A stretch of DNA of 34,764 nt, from NCBI GenBank assembly GCA_024641785.1, contig JAHECK010000021.1, positions 1 to 34,764 of the forward strand, read 5' to 3'. A model generated the notes under the pieces. That model saw only the letters and a program-made list of their open reading frames with translations. It was not told the origin of the DNA and did not search any database. Position numbers and translations under genes: made by a program. This document shows positions 14,206-22,258 of this stretch, in pieces (position 1 is the first letter of the stretch; each line of letters opens with the position of its first letter). Source of the DNA: Flavobacteriales bacterium. Its GTDB lineage: Bacteria; Bacteroidota; Bacteroidia; Flavobacteriales_D; JAHECK01.

Positions 14206-16697
14206 CGAATGTCATTCTTAACTTCAAGATTTTTAATTTTTTTTCCTCCTGAAATAATATTGCTAAACAAACGATAAGCGCCGGGAACTCCCGCAGGAAG
14301 TTGTCGGAAAAAGGAAATGGAAGTGTAAACATAAACTCCCTCACCATAATCTGTAACTAAAAGACTACCTGAAGACGGATCTTCTCCTGGATCATTCCAT
14401 GAAATCGGACTTCGATATTTTGTATCCCAATCACTTGCAAAATAAAGGCCTCTTTCCTGAACCCAATTGTCAAAGTCTGCTTCCGTAATTTTATTAGGAT
14501 AGTTTAAGATAGGATCGCTTGCATCAATGATATTGGTTTTAGCATACTCATCCGTTACCCGATCACGAGAAAGACTAAAAGGGTAGGGGCCTAAAGGCAG
14601 ATCCATTCCTCTACTGGTATTGTATTGCATTACAACACGGCCTCCTTCACTAACATAGGACATGATATTTTCATGATAATTTTCTAGCTCTGGAAATACA
14701 TTATAAGCTCTAACCCCAAAAATGATCGCATCATATTGTGAAAGTCCTTTTCCAAGATCTTCAACACCAATCATCGTAACATAGTAGCCCATTTCAGAAA
14801 GCATTTTTGGAACTTCATCACCTGCTCCTTCAAAATAGGCAATATGTTCCCCACTGATATTAACATCCAGAGATACTAAATTATCATGAACTTTAGGACT
14901 TAACATTTGTGCTTCGATATGATCATAATCCAAGATCATTCGATCTTGATCATAACGCTTATCTCCTATTTTTATGTAAGGATGGATCAAAAGTTCACTT
15001 CCCTTATTTGGAGCTTGAACTTCAACATTTAAGTATACCGGCTTTCCTGCGCTTTTAAAATCAATTTCAACTTTTTCAGGTCCAATCCAACCATTTTCAA
15101 GTCCGGGATAAAAATAGTGTTTGCCCGTAATGCTCATTGATGTAACCTGAAATTCAATTTGTTTTTTCTCTCCTGGTTTAAATAAGATCAGTTCACTTAG
15201 TGGATGAATGATCAATTCGGGACTAATAAAAACGGTGTGACTTAGTTCTCCTTTTACTCGATCAACATATTTATAAATGACCGGAACTTCCATTTCTAAA
15301 ACTTCATTATTGCCTAATTCAAAAGTAAATTTGAATATCGGTGCAACAGAGATCTCCGGTTTTCCGGTTAATCCTTTGTCAGAGATTTGAAAGAATGCAT
15401 TATGCTCATTTCTTAACCAATAAGGATGACTGCTTTTATCACTCGATAAAGAAAAACTTCGTTCCATATCGAGCCATTCGTTTTGCTCAAGTAAAGTATT
15501 TGTAAACAGACTATCAAAATCAAAACTCTTGATCTCTTTTAATTTTAAGGGATATGCTGATCGGTTGATCACTTTTAGATTTAGCTTTTCCTTGTTTCCT
15601 AAGACCCACATTTCATCTGGTGAAAGCACTTCAGCGATCAGGCCCATGCATGAAGCGATGATCTCATTTACTTCTTGTGTTTTTATTTGCTTCCAATGAT
15701 TATCATTGGTAGCAGCTATTTGCTTTCTGATTTTAAGCAATTGATCAACGGACTTCCATGGTTCATTCTCATTAAAATTCTCGTAGCACTTTTTAATTTC
15801 ATTTTCAAGCACATCATATTTTCCAATTCGATTCCAACCAGTAACTACATTATCCATTACACCGGAACTAAAAGCTTCCCCTTTATTAAATTCAAGATAT
15901 TCCCAGTTATTCCCTTTACTCAATTCGGCACCAAATCCTTGTGTTTTATGCTGACTTCTACTTTTTCCAGCTATTTCTCCATAAGATTCTCCAAGAACAC
16001 TATTGTACTCACCTACATTTATTTTAGCATATTTCCCATCCATCTTATTATAAAGTGAATCAATTTTTGGTTCCCACCACTTACCGGTATTAATAAATAA
16101 TCGTTTAACCTGCCATGTAGTAAAGCGTTCTAATTGATCCGGGAAAACAGTCGGATCTGCTGCCAGATCCATCGCCTTGATCGCGATCACCGCAGAGGCA
16201 GTATGGTGTCCATGTCCGGCACGATCGTCTGGTGGAAATCGGGTAATGATTACATCGGGTTGAAATTCTCGAATGACCCAAACGGCATCATAGAGAATGG
16301 AGTCTTCATTCCACATCGTTAAGGTTTCATCTACTGTTTTACTATAACCAAAATCAACGGCTCGTGAAAAATATTGTTTTCCGCCATCGATGTTTCTGGC
16401 TTGTAGTAATTCCTGAGTACGAATAACGCCCAAAAGATCCCCTTTTTCATCCCCGATAAGGTTCTGGCCACCATCTCCTCGAGTTAAAGAGAAATAAGCT
16501 GTCTCGTATAATTTCTCATTAGAGAAATAAGAGATGATCCTTGTGTTTTCATCATCAGGATGTGCAGCAAAATAGAGTACACTTCCTAATACACCGATCT
16601 TTTTAATATTTTGTCGAATTTCACCAGCACTTGGATTTTGAGCAAAAGTGGAAAATGAAATACTAAATGATAATAGCAATAGAACAAACTTATTCAT
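14202..16697 (-). CDS. Secreted PIG-L family deacetylase with C-terminal GATase-like region
   Basis: Large (831 residues) exported member of the zinc-dependent PIG-L/LmbE deacetylase family, which removes N-acetyl groups from GlcNAc-type compounds. The start is set at 16697 (MNKFVLLLLSFSISFSTFAQ), which gives a proper signal peptide; the open frame continues 13 residues upstream. The PIG-L domain (about 35-250) has the zinc motif AHPDDE (45-50), TRGDGGQN (72-79) and GHGHHTAS (161-168). The middle is probably beta-rich. The C-terminal part (about 610-800) contains VTMIGVEDLGKGLSQYDAIIFGVRAYN and VSEGGRVVMQYN, resembling a ThuA/glutamine-amidotransferase-like fold. It overlaps the microprotein start by four bases. 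Acting in the periplasm or at the surface, it would release acetate and a deacetylated product, which the symporter could import (inference). Confidence 0.88.
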   Translation of the reverse strand: MNKFVLLLLSFSISFSTFAQNPSAGEIRQNIKKIGVLGSVLYFAAHPDDENTRIISYFSNEKLYETAYFSLTRGDGGQNLIGDEKGDLLGVIRTQELLQARNIDGGKQYFSRAVDFGYSKTVDETLTMWNEDSILYDAVWVIREFQPDVIITRFPPDDRAGHGHHTASAVIAIKAMDLAADPTVFPDQLERFTTWQVKRLFINTGKWWEPKIDSLYNKMDGKYAKINVGEYNSVLGESYGEIAGKSRSQHKTQGFGAELSKGNNWEYLEFNKGEAFSSGVMDNVVTGWNRIGKYDVLENEIKKCYENFNENEPWKSVDQLLKIRKQIAATNDNHWKQIKTQEVNEIIASCMGLIAEVLSPDEMWVLGNKEKLNLKVINRSAYPLKLKEIKSFDFDSLFTNTLLEQNEWLDMERSFSLSSDKSSHPYWLRNEHNAFFQISDKGLTGKPEISVAPIFKFTFELGNNEVLEMEVPVIYKYVDRVKGELSHTVFISPELIIHPLSELILFKPGEKKQIEFQVTSMSITGKHYFYPGLENGWIGPEKVEIDFKSAGKPVYLNVEVQAPNKGSELLIHPYIKIGDKRYDQDRMILDYDHIEAQMLSPKVHDNLVSLDVNISGEHIAYFEGAGDEVPKMLSEMGYYVTMIGVEDLGKGLSQYDAIIFGVRAYNVFPELENYHENIMSYVSEGGRVVMQYNTSRGMDLPLGPYPFSLSRDRVTDEYAKTNIIDASDPILNYPNKITEADFDNWVQERGLYFASDWDTKYRSPISWNDPGEDPSSGSLLVTDYGEGVYVYTSISFFRQLPAGVPGAYRLFSNIISGGKKIKNLEVKNDIR

Positions 16698-16970
16698 AAA
16701 ATATATAGTGTTTTTTAGGGTGCTTTTTAAGGGCAATGCAAGAAATCAATAATTAATTGAAAGGACAAACATCCGGTCACTTGACATTTGGGCTAAACCG
16801 TTTTTTCTGTCTAAAATAAAATGATTTCCTCTTCGTTTAAAAACTAAAAATCTTAATCGATCAAAAATATAACTTTACCCCAGAATATTCAGGGTTTAAA
16901 TATAATCTATAGTCATCACGTAATACTGTTAACACTTTAATTTTATCTTTGCAGCAATCTTCAATAGTAT
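16698..16970. other. Divergent promoter region (273 bp)
   Basis: Non-coding DNA between the divergent PIG-L and PASTA genes. It holds a dyad CCCAGAATATTCAGGG at 16879-16894 (one central mismatch pair, A opposite A) just after a TAACTTTA box (16870-16877), and a TATCTTTG box near the PASTA start. No clear PIG-L promoter could be picked out. Confidence 0.6.
16944..16951 (+). promoter_or_regulatory. -7 promoter element (TATCTTTG) for the PASTA operon
   Basis: TATCTTTG fits TAnnTTTG exactly and ends 19 bases before the ATG at 16971. It is identical to the box in front of the Nfu gene. Confidence 0.6.
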
Positions 16971-17759
16971 ATGGGCTTTTTCCAATTTCTTTTTAGTAAA
17001 TCATTTTTAAAAAATGCAGCACTTGCAGTTGTTGTATTTATTATTGCTGTCTTTATTGTGAATATAAGATTGTCACAAGTAACACTTCATAATGAAGAAA
17101 TAGGGGTACCTGATTTTAGAGGACAACATATAAGTGAAATTGAAAGCTTGCTTGAATCAAAGAAGTTAAGGATGACGGTGATTGATTCTTTGTACGATCG
17201 TTCGTTAAACCCTGGAGAAATTATTCAACAAGATCCCGCACCGGGTTCTATGGTAAAAGAAAATCGAAAAATTTATTTCACAATTAATTCACATGCAGCC
17301 CCTTTAGTAAAATTACCTCCGCTCGTGGACCAATCAAAGAGGCAAGCTTTAGCTACTTTGGAAATATTGGAATTGACTGTAGAGAAAATTTCTTATAAAG
17401 TTTCTCTTTATGATGGTTTGGTTCTCGACGTTTTATACAAGGGTCAATCTATAGCAGAAGGAACAGACTTACCCTTAGGATCACAAGTTCAATTGGTTAT
17501 TGGAGAAAATAGTGATCTTCCAAGGGTAATGATGCCAAATTTACTTGGACTTAGAATAGATCAAATTGATAGTGCATTGAGCGCATATGGTTTAAATAAG
17601 GGAATGATCATAGATTGTATCCATTGCGAAACGACTGATGATTCATCAATGGCAAAAGTATTTAGAACCTATCCACAATACAGTATCGACAAAAGAGTTA
17701 GAATGGGAAGCACTGTGGATATATGGTTAAGCAATGTTGAGGGAGATACAATCCAATAA
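16971..17759 (+). CDS. PASTA-domain membrane protein without kinase domain
   Basis: Bitopic envelope protein of 262 residues: a short N-terminal segment, one transmembrane helix (about 14-33), then three PASTA-like repeats outside the membrane (about 43-107, 111-178 and 185-255). The repeats show the usual pattern VPDFRGQHISEIESLLES...DSLYD...GEIIQQDPAPGSMVKENRKIYFTIN. In Gram-positive bacteria PASTA repeats sit behind a Ser/Thr kinase and bind muropeptides or lipid II; here no kinase is attached, as is common for stand-alone PASTA proteins in Bacteroidota. It heads an operon with a T9SS cargo (10-base gap) and an RluD-type enzyme. In related genomes D-Ala-D-Ala ligase is often nearby (from memory); it is not here. 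A role in cell-wall binding is inferred. Confidence 0.88.
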   Translation: MGFFQFLFSKSFLKNAALAVVVFIIAVFIVNIRLSQVTLHNEEIGVPDFRGQHISEIESLLESKKLRMTVIDSLYDRSLNPGEIIQQDPAPGSMVKENRKIYFTINSHAAPLVKLPPLVDQSKRQALATLEILELTVEKISYKVSLYDGLVLDVLYKGQSIAEGTDLPLGSQVQLVIGENSDLPRVMMPNLLGLRIDQIDSALSAYGLNKGMIIDCIHCETTDDSSMAKVFRTYPQYSIDKRVRMGSTVDIWLSNVEGDTIQ

Positions 17760-17769
17760 AGGAATTACT

Positions 17770-19659
17770 ATGAGGATTTATATTACTACTGTATTTTATT
17801 TATTTATTCTGAATGTTGGCCTTTCTCAAGTGGTGATGAGTCCTCTTTCAGAAAACCCCGACTTAACTCATTTATTTGAAAATGGTAAACTGCAAAAAGC
17901 GAGTTATAATGCAGAAAAAAGTAGCGCTAATGACCCTATTCATTTACCCTTTATCGATGATTTTTCAAAAAATCACCAACCGGGTGCTACTCTAGTACTT
18001 TGGGAAGATAATTTCACTTTTATTAATACTACTTACGGATCTTTTCCTCCAACGATTGGAGTTGCTACCTTCGATGGACTAGATTTTAACGGCTACCCTT
18101 ATAATTTTGAAAGCCCAACTGCCTATGGAGAAGCAGATGTTCTAACATCTTGTCCAATTAATTTAAGTGAAGATGAAAATGGAGATCCTTATTTCCCGAG
18201 CGACAGCATTTATATGAGTTTTTATTATCAACCTCAGGGTTTAGGCGATCAACCGGAATCTGTAGATTCTTTGATCCTCGAATTTTATGATGCCGAAACG
18301 GATTCATGGACTCAGCAATGGGCAAAAGCAGGTCAAGCTTTAACAAGTTTTTACATTGTCTTTATTCCCATCTTGGATGACATTTATTTTAGTCCAGATT
18401 TTAGATTTCGATTTAGGAATAAAGCTACCCTTTCTGGAAACCTAGACCACTGGAATATCGATATGGTCTGGATCGATAAAAATCGAACTTCAGTAAATCA
18501 AAATGGCTTTGCAGATGTTGGATTTCAGTTTCCGGTAAATCAAATGTTAAATGGCCTAACTTCGATGCCATATTCACATTATCAATTGAATTCCGCTTCT
18601 TATATGATCGATAATGTTGATGCTCAATTAAGAAATAATAATCCTGTTGCCATTAATTTGAGCAATGTAAAAATGCTCAATTATAGTGAGAATGGGAGTT
18701 TGGTAAATGAAACGCCTTTCCCGGGAAATATCGAAAACTTTCCACCACTTTCATCTGCCTCTTATGCCATTCCGGTTTATGAAGGAAGTAATAATTATCT
18801 GTTTGATCCAAACGTAGATGAGCCCTTCGTTTCATTTGAAAATGAATTTGTAATGACCTCAGGAACTTTTGACCTTGTTGAAGACAATGATACAATCACT
18901 TATGTTCAGAAATTTGAGAATTATTATTCCTATGATGATGGATCTGCTGAAGCGGGAATTGGATTGAATATTAATGGAGGAAGATTAATTAACAAGTTTC
19001 AAAGTATTATCGGAGATTCTATTATCGCATTTAAAATGTATTTCAATCCAATTACAAATAATCCAATTTATCCCTTTTTTAAATTGGTTTATAGTGATGA
19101 GGATGGTGTTCCCGTTTTAATTCATATGGATCAAAGCTTTTCTGAAGTTCAATTTATCCAGGAAGGACATGATGTATTCGCTTACTATTGGCTCGATAGT
19201 GCAGTTTATGTTAATGGTCCATTTTATATTGGTTTAGCCCAAACAAGTGCCACATCTCTTAATTTGGGTTATGATAAAAATATTGATACTCATGAAAATA
19301 TTTATTATAATATAGGATTGGATTGGGTTCAATTAAGTGATTCATTTGAAGGATCATTAATGATGCGACCGGTTTTTCAGTCAGAAATGGATTCTATTAT
19401 TCTTGGAATTGATAAAAGGGTGGAGTTGTTTACTCAGATTTATCCTAATCCTGCAAATAGTGAATTCACAATTAAATGTAATGTTTCAGAATGGATCGAT
19501 ATGGAAGTTTATGGAATCGATGGTCGACGGTACTTTCAAGAGCGTTTTAATGAAACTACGAAAGTGAATGTTACCGATTTTGCTGAAGGTTTATACCTCA
19601 TTCGATTAAGATCAAATTCAGGTTTAGAGAGTACTCAAAAAATAATAGTTCGACATTGA
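17770..19659 (+). CDS. Secreted protein with type IX secretion (type A) C-terminal sorting domain
   Basis: 629-residue T9SS cargo. The start at 17770 (MRIYITTVFYLFILNVGLSQ) gives a signal peptide; an open frame reaches back to 17734 but overlaps the PASTA gene. The last 75 or so residues form a T9SS type A tail: IYPNPANSEFTIKC, MEVYGIDGRRYFQERF, VNVTDFAEGLYLIRL, ending QKIIVRH. The body is beta-rich without a family I can name; the LPFIDDFS, PPTIGVATFDGLD and SFYYQPQGLGDQPES segments recall a large unnamed Bacteroidota cargo family. It would pass the inner membrane by Sec and the outer membrane by T9SS, ending on the surface or outside. Its TGA overlaps the next ATG by one base. Confidence 0.88.
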   Translation: MRIYITTVFYLFILNVGLSQVVMSPLSENPDLTHLFENGKLQKASYNAEKSSANDPIHLPFIDDFSKNHQPGATLVLWEDNFTFINTTYGSFPPTIGVATFDGLDFNGYPYNFESPTAYGEADVLTSCPINLSEDENGDPYFPSDSIYMSFYYQPQGLGDQPESVDSLILEFYDAETDSWTQQWAKAGQALTSFYIVFIPILDDIYFSPDFRFRFRNKATLSGNLDHWNIDMVWIDKNRTSVNQNGFADVGFQFPVNQMLNGLTSMPYSHYQLNSASYMIDNVDAQLRNNNPVAINLSNVKMLNYSENGSLVNETPFPGNIENFPPLSSASYAIPVYEGSNNYLFDPNVDEPFVSFENEFVMTSGTFDLVEDNDTITYVQKFENYYSYDDGSAEAGIGLNINGGRLINKFQSIIGDSIIAFKMYFNPITNNPIYPFFKLVYSDEDGVPVLIHMDQSFSEVQFIQEGHDVFAYYWLDSAVYVNGPFYIGLAQTSATSLNLGYDKNIDTHENIYYNIGLDWVQLSDSFEGSLMMRPVFQSEMDSIILGIDKRVELFTQIYPNPANSEFTIKCNVSEWIDMEVYGIDGRRYFQERFNETTKVNVTDFAEGLYLIRLRSNSGLESTQKIIVRH

Positions 19660-20702
19660 TGGATGATATAGAAGAGGAAGATGATATAATTGAAGGCGAA
19701 GAAGAACTTTTCGAACATCATTCGTTTAAAGCAGATCCGGGGCAGGGGATAACCCGCTTAGATAAATATTTATTCGATCTTTTGGCCAATACGTCCAGAA
19801 ACAGAATTCAGGATCTTGCCAAATCCGGGAATATTTTAGTGAATGGCCTTCCACAAAAATCCAATTATAAGGTAAAACCATTGGATGAAGTTACTATTAA
19901 TATGCCTATCCCGGTTAGGGATAAAGTACTCTATCCTGAAAATATTCCTTTGGAGATCTTATATGAAGATGATGCGATCATAATTATCAATAAACAAGCT
20001 GGTTTAGTCGTTCACCCGGGTTATTCAAACTATACAGGAACGCTTGTAAACGCTTTACTTTATCACTTCGACACCTTGGCCGTAAAGAAAGACGAACCCG
20101 ATCGTCCGGGCTTAGTTCATCGTTTGGATAAGGATACGAGTGGGGTGATGGTCATTGCAAAAACAGATGACGCACTTCGTAAATTGGCAAAGCAATTTTA
20201 CGACCGTACGAATGATCGGAGATATTACGCACTGGTATGGGGAGATTTCGATGAAGATGAAGGAGTGATCGAAGGAAACATTGGTCGTTCTTATAAAGAC
20301 CGGAAGGTGATGGATGTTTTTCCTGAAGGTGACTATGGGAAGCATGCCGTGACTCATTATAAAGTGATCGAACGTTTCAACTATGTTTGTCTGGTAGAGT
20401 GCAAGCTAGAAACCGGAAGAACACATCAAATTCGTGCGCATTTTAAATCCATCCAACATCCACTTTTTTGCGATGCGAGTTATGGGGGCGATAAGATTCT
20501 AAAAGGGACCACTTTTACTAAATACAAGCAATTTGTTCAGAATTCCTTTGCTTTATTGAACAGACAAGCATTACATGCTTGGAAATTAGGGATTGATCAT
20601 CCTGTAACCGGAGAATACATGGAATTTACTTCTCCAATGCCTGATGATATGCAACAGGTAATAGATAAATGGAGACATTATATCGCGCATCGAAAAGACT
20701 AG
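19659..20702 (+). CDS. RluA/RluD-family 23S rRNA pseudouridine synthase
   Basis: Converts specific uridines to pseudouridine, most likely in 23S rRNA. An acidic N-terminal extension (MDDIEEEDDIIEGEEE) is followed by an S4 RNA-binding domain (LDKYLFDLLANTSRNRIQDLAKSGNILVNG, about 30-75) and the catalytic domain with the motif-II sequence PGLVHRLDKDTSGVMVIAKT, whose aspartate is the nucleophile. Later motifs are RRYYALVWG and LETGRTHQIRAHF. The start is the ATG at 19659, sharing one base with the upstream TGA (TGATG); a TTG at 19656 is the alternative. At 347 residues it is close to RluD size. It is convergent with paaG, with two bases between stop codons. RluD is more likely than RluA or RluC, but this is not certain. 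Confidence 0.92.
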   Translation: MDDIEEEDDIIEGEEELFEHHSFKADPGQGITRLDKYLFDLLANTSRNRIQDLAKSGNILVNGLPQKSNYKVKPLDEVTINMPIPVRDKVLYPENIPLEILYEDDAIIIINKQAGLVVHPGYSNYTGTLVNALLYHFDTLAVKKDEPDRPGLVHRLDKDTSGVMVIAKTDDALRKLAKQFYDRTNDRRYYALVWGDFDEDEGVIEGNIGRSYKDRKVMDVFPEGDYGKHAVTHYKVIERFNYVCLVECKLETGRTHQIRAHFKSIQHPLFCDASYGGDKILKGTTFTKYKQFVQNSFALLNRQALHAWKLGIDHPVTGEYMEFTSPMPDDMQQVIDKWRHYIAHRKD

Positions 20703-20704
20703 AT

Positions 20705-21481
20705 TTACTTCCCCTTAAATTCCGGTTTTCTTTTTTCTAAAAATGCATTGACACCTTCCTTATAATCATAAGATTCACCTGCTGTACTTTGAAGTTGATC
20801 TTCCAAGGCTAATTGTTGAATAAGTGAATGGCCCGTGCTTTCATTTAATGCTTTTTTAGTCAGCCATAATCCATACGTTGGCATCTTTGCTAATTTCTCT
20901 GCAATAGCCCATGATTCACTTTCAAATGCTGCATCTTCGATCGACTTATAGATCATTCCCATTCCCTCTGCCTCCTGAGCCATTACTTTATCTCCTAGCA
21001 TCATTAAAGCCGACGCTTTTTGAAAGCCAAGAATTCGAGGTAAAAAGTAAGTTCCGCCGCTATCCGGAATTAAACCGATTTTTGAAAATGCCTGGATAAA
21101 AGAAGCTGATCCTTTTGCAACAACGATATCACAAGCTAGTGCAATATTCGCTCCGGCCCCTGCAGCAACACCGTTCACAGCCGCAACTACAGGTTTTCTT
21201 AAATTCCGAATTTGAAGGATGATAGGATTATAGTGTTCACTAACGATTTTTGTCAATGTAGGTCCGTCGCTTGAGATCGCTTCTTCCAGATCTTGACCCG
21301 CACAAAAAGCTTTCCCTGTTCCGCTTAAATAAACCGCTCTTATTTCATCGTTTTCCTGGCACTCATCGAGTTTAGCCTGAAGTTCCAGAGCCATTTCTCT
21401 GTAAAAAGCATTGTATTTAGTAGGATTATTTAAGGTAATTTTTGCGATCCCATTAATAATCTCAAAGTCAATTGAATTCAT
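20705..21481 (-). CDS. paaG: Enoyl-CoA hydratase/isomerase, PaaG-like (epoxyphenylacetyl-CoA isomerase)
   Basis: Crotonase-family enzyme. PaaG converts ring-1,2-epoxyphenylacetyl-CoA to the seven-membered oxepin-CoA, the step after PaaABCE. From the preferred start (MNSIDFEIINGIAKITL, 258 residues) it shows the first oxyanion loop GKAFCAGQDLEEA, the second NGVAAGAGANIALACDIVVAKG, and LIPDSGGTYFLPRILG with the acidic residue typical of PaaG, followed by the C-terminal KEGVNAFLEKRKPEF. The frame is open to an ATG at 21505, but that version overlaps paaD by 10 bases and adds a non-conserved MHLNSTST. Position directly behind paaD supports PaaG rather than a generic enoyl-CoA hydratase. Confidence 0.88.
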   Translation of the reverse strand: MNSIDFEIINGIAKITLNNPTKYNAFYREMALELQAKLDECQENDEIRAVYLSGTGKAFCAGQDLEEAISSDGPTLTKIVSEHYNPIILQIRNLRKPVVAAVNGVAAGAGANIALACDIVVAKGSASFIQAFSKIGLIPDSGGTYFLPRILGFQKASALMMLGDKVMAQEAEGMGMIYKSIEDAAFESESWAIAEKLAKMPTYGLWLTKKALNESTGHSLIQQLALEDQLQSTAGESYDYKEGVNAFLEKRKPEFKGK

Positions 21482-21495
21482 AGTAGAAGTGCTGT

Positions 21496-21999
21496 TTAAA
21501 TGCATTTAAAATATTCAAAAGGTTCTTTGCAATGATTGCAAGAATATAAAGCTTTGCATGCTGTAGATCCAAACTGACTAATAAGAACTGTTTCCTTGCT
21601 TCCACATTTTGGACAGCTTAATGATTTTGGACCGGATTGAAACAAAAGTCCTTTATCTTCAGATCCCTTCACCGGAGGGGCAATACCATATTTTTCGAGT
21701 TTAGTTAGCGCTAAATCTGAAATCCAATCAGTGGTCCATGCAGGAGAAAGAACTGTTTCAAGATTTACTTTTTTAAAGCCTTTTTCTTTTAGTTTTTTTA
21801 CAATGTCTACCTCAAACACATTCATCGCTGGACAACCGCTATAGGTTGGGGTTATGCTAACATTGATCTCATCCTTATTTAAAATCCTAAATCCCCTTAC
21901 AACACCTAATTCAACCACCGAAATGACGGGAATCTCAGGATCAGGAATTTCATTTAACCATTCCCAAACGAGTGTATCATTGATGTTTTTTACTTTCAT
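21496..21999 (-). CDS. paaD: Phenylacetyl-CoA epoxidase subunit PaaD (PaaJ)
   Basis: 167-residue member of the MIP18/DUF59 family, needed for a functional phenylacetyl-CoA epoxidase, probably by helping assemble metal or Fe-S centres. The N-terminal MIP18-like domain shows WLNEIPDPEIPVISVVELGVVRG and TPTYSGCPAMNVFE, typical of PaaD. The C-terminus is a zinc-ribbon with CPKCGS (about 128-133) and CNHCKEPFEYF. A 259-base repeat-rich gap separates it from paaC, while paaG follows after 14 bases. That gap means it may not be cleanly co-transcribed with paaABC. Confidence 0.93.
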   Translation of the reverse strand: MKVKNINDTLVWEWLNEIPDPEIPVISVVELGVVRGFRILNKDEINVSITPTYSGCPAMNVFEVDIVKKLKEKGFKKVNLETVLSPAWTTDWISDLALTKLEKYGIAPPVKGSEDKGLLFQSGPKSLSCPKCGSKETVLISQFGSTACKALYSCNHCKEPFEYFKCI

Positions 22000-22258
22000 T
22001 AGAAATAAAAATTATTAACCACAAAGTCCTCAAAGCATGGACAAAGTTCACAATGAAAATTAACAATTTAAATGAATTTTTATTATTTATCACTTAGTGA
22101 CCTTAGAGCCTACTTTGTATCATTGTGGTTACTTATTTTTAATAATCCATTCAACAGTAGTCTTTTTTATTTTCTTTTTCATCTTCAAACCCCCGTCTTC
22201 GGTCTTCGGTCTCCTGTCTTTTTTTATTTTCTCTTCCCACTTCATGCTTCCCACTCCA
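22000..22258. repeat. Repeat island inside the paa gene cluster (259 bp)
   Basis: Non-coding DNA between paaC and paaD. The paaD side has an inverted pair of CACAAAG-type motifs: TTAACCACAAAGTCCTCAAAG starting at 22015 and, pointing back, CTTTGTATCATTGTGGTT at 22113-22130. The paaC side is pyrimidine-rich on the + strand, with four 7-bp units at 22195-22222 (GTCTTCG, GTCTTCG, GTCTCCT, GTCTTTT) flanked by imperfect direct repeats of a T-rich stretch (about 22162-22186 and 22218-22243). No promoter for paaD could be identified. Confidence 0.7.

Noticed and set aside
15675-16058. 127-codon + strand frame inside the PIG-L gene
   Set aside because: It is antisense to a well-supported coding sequence, lacks any recognisable motif and is explained by the base pattern of the opposite strand.
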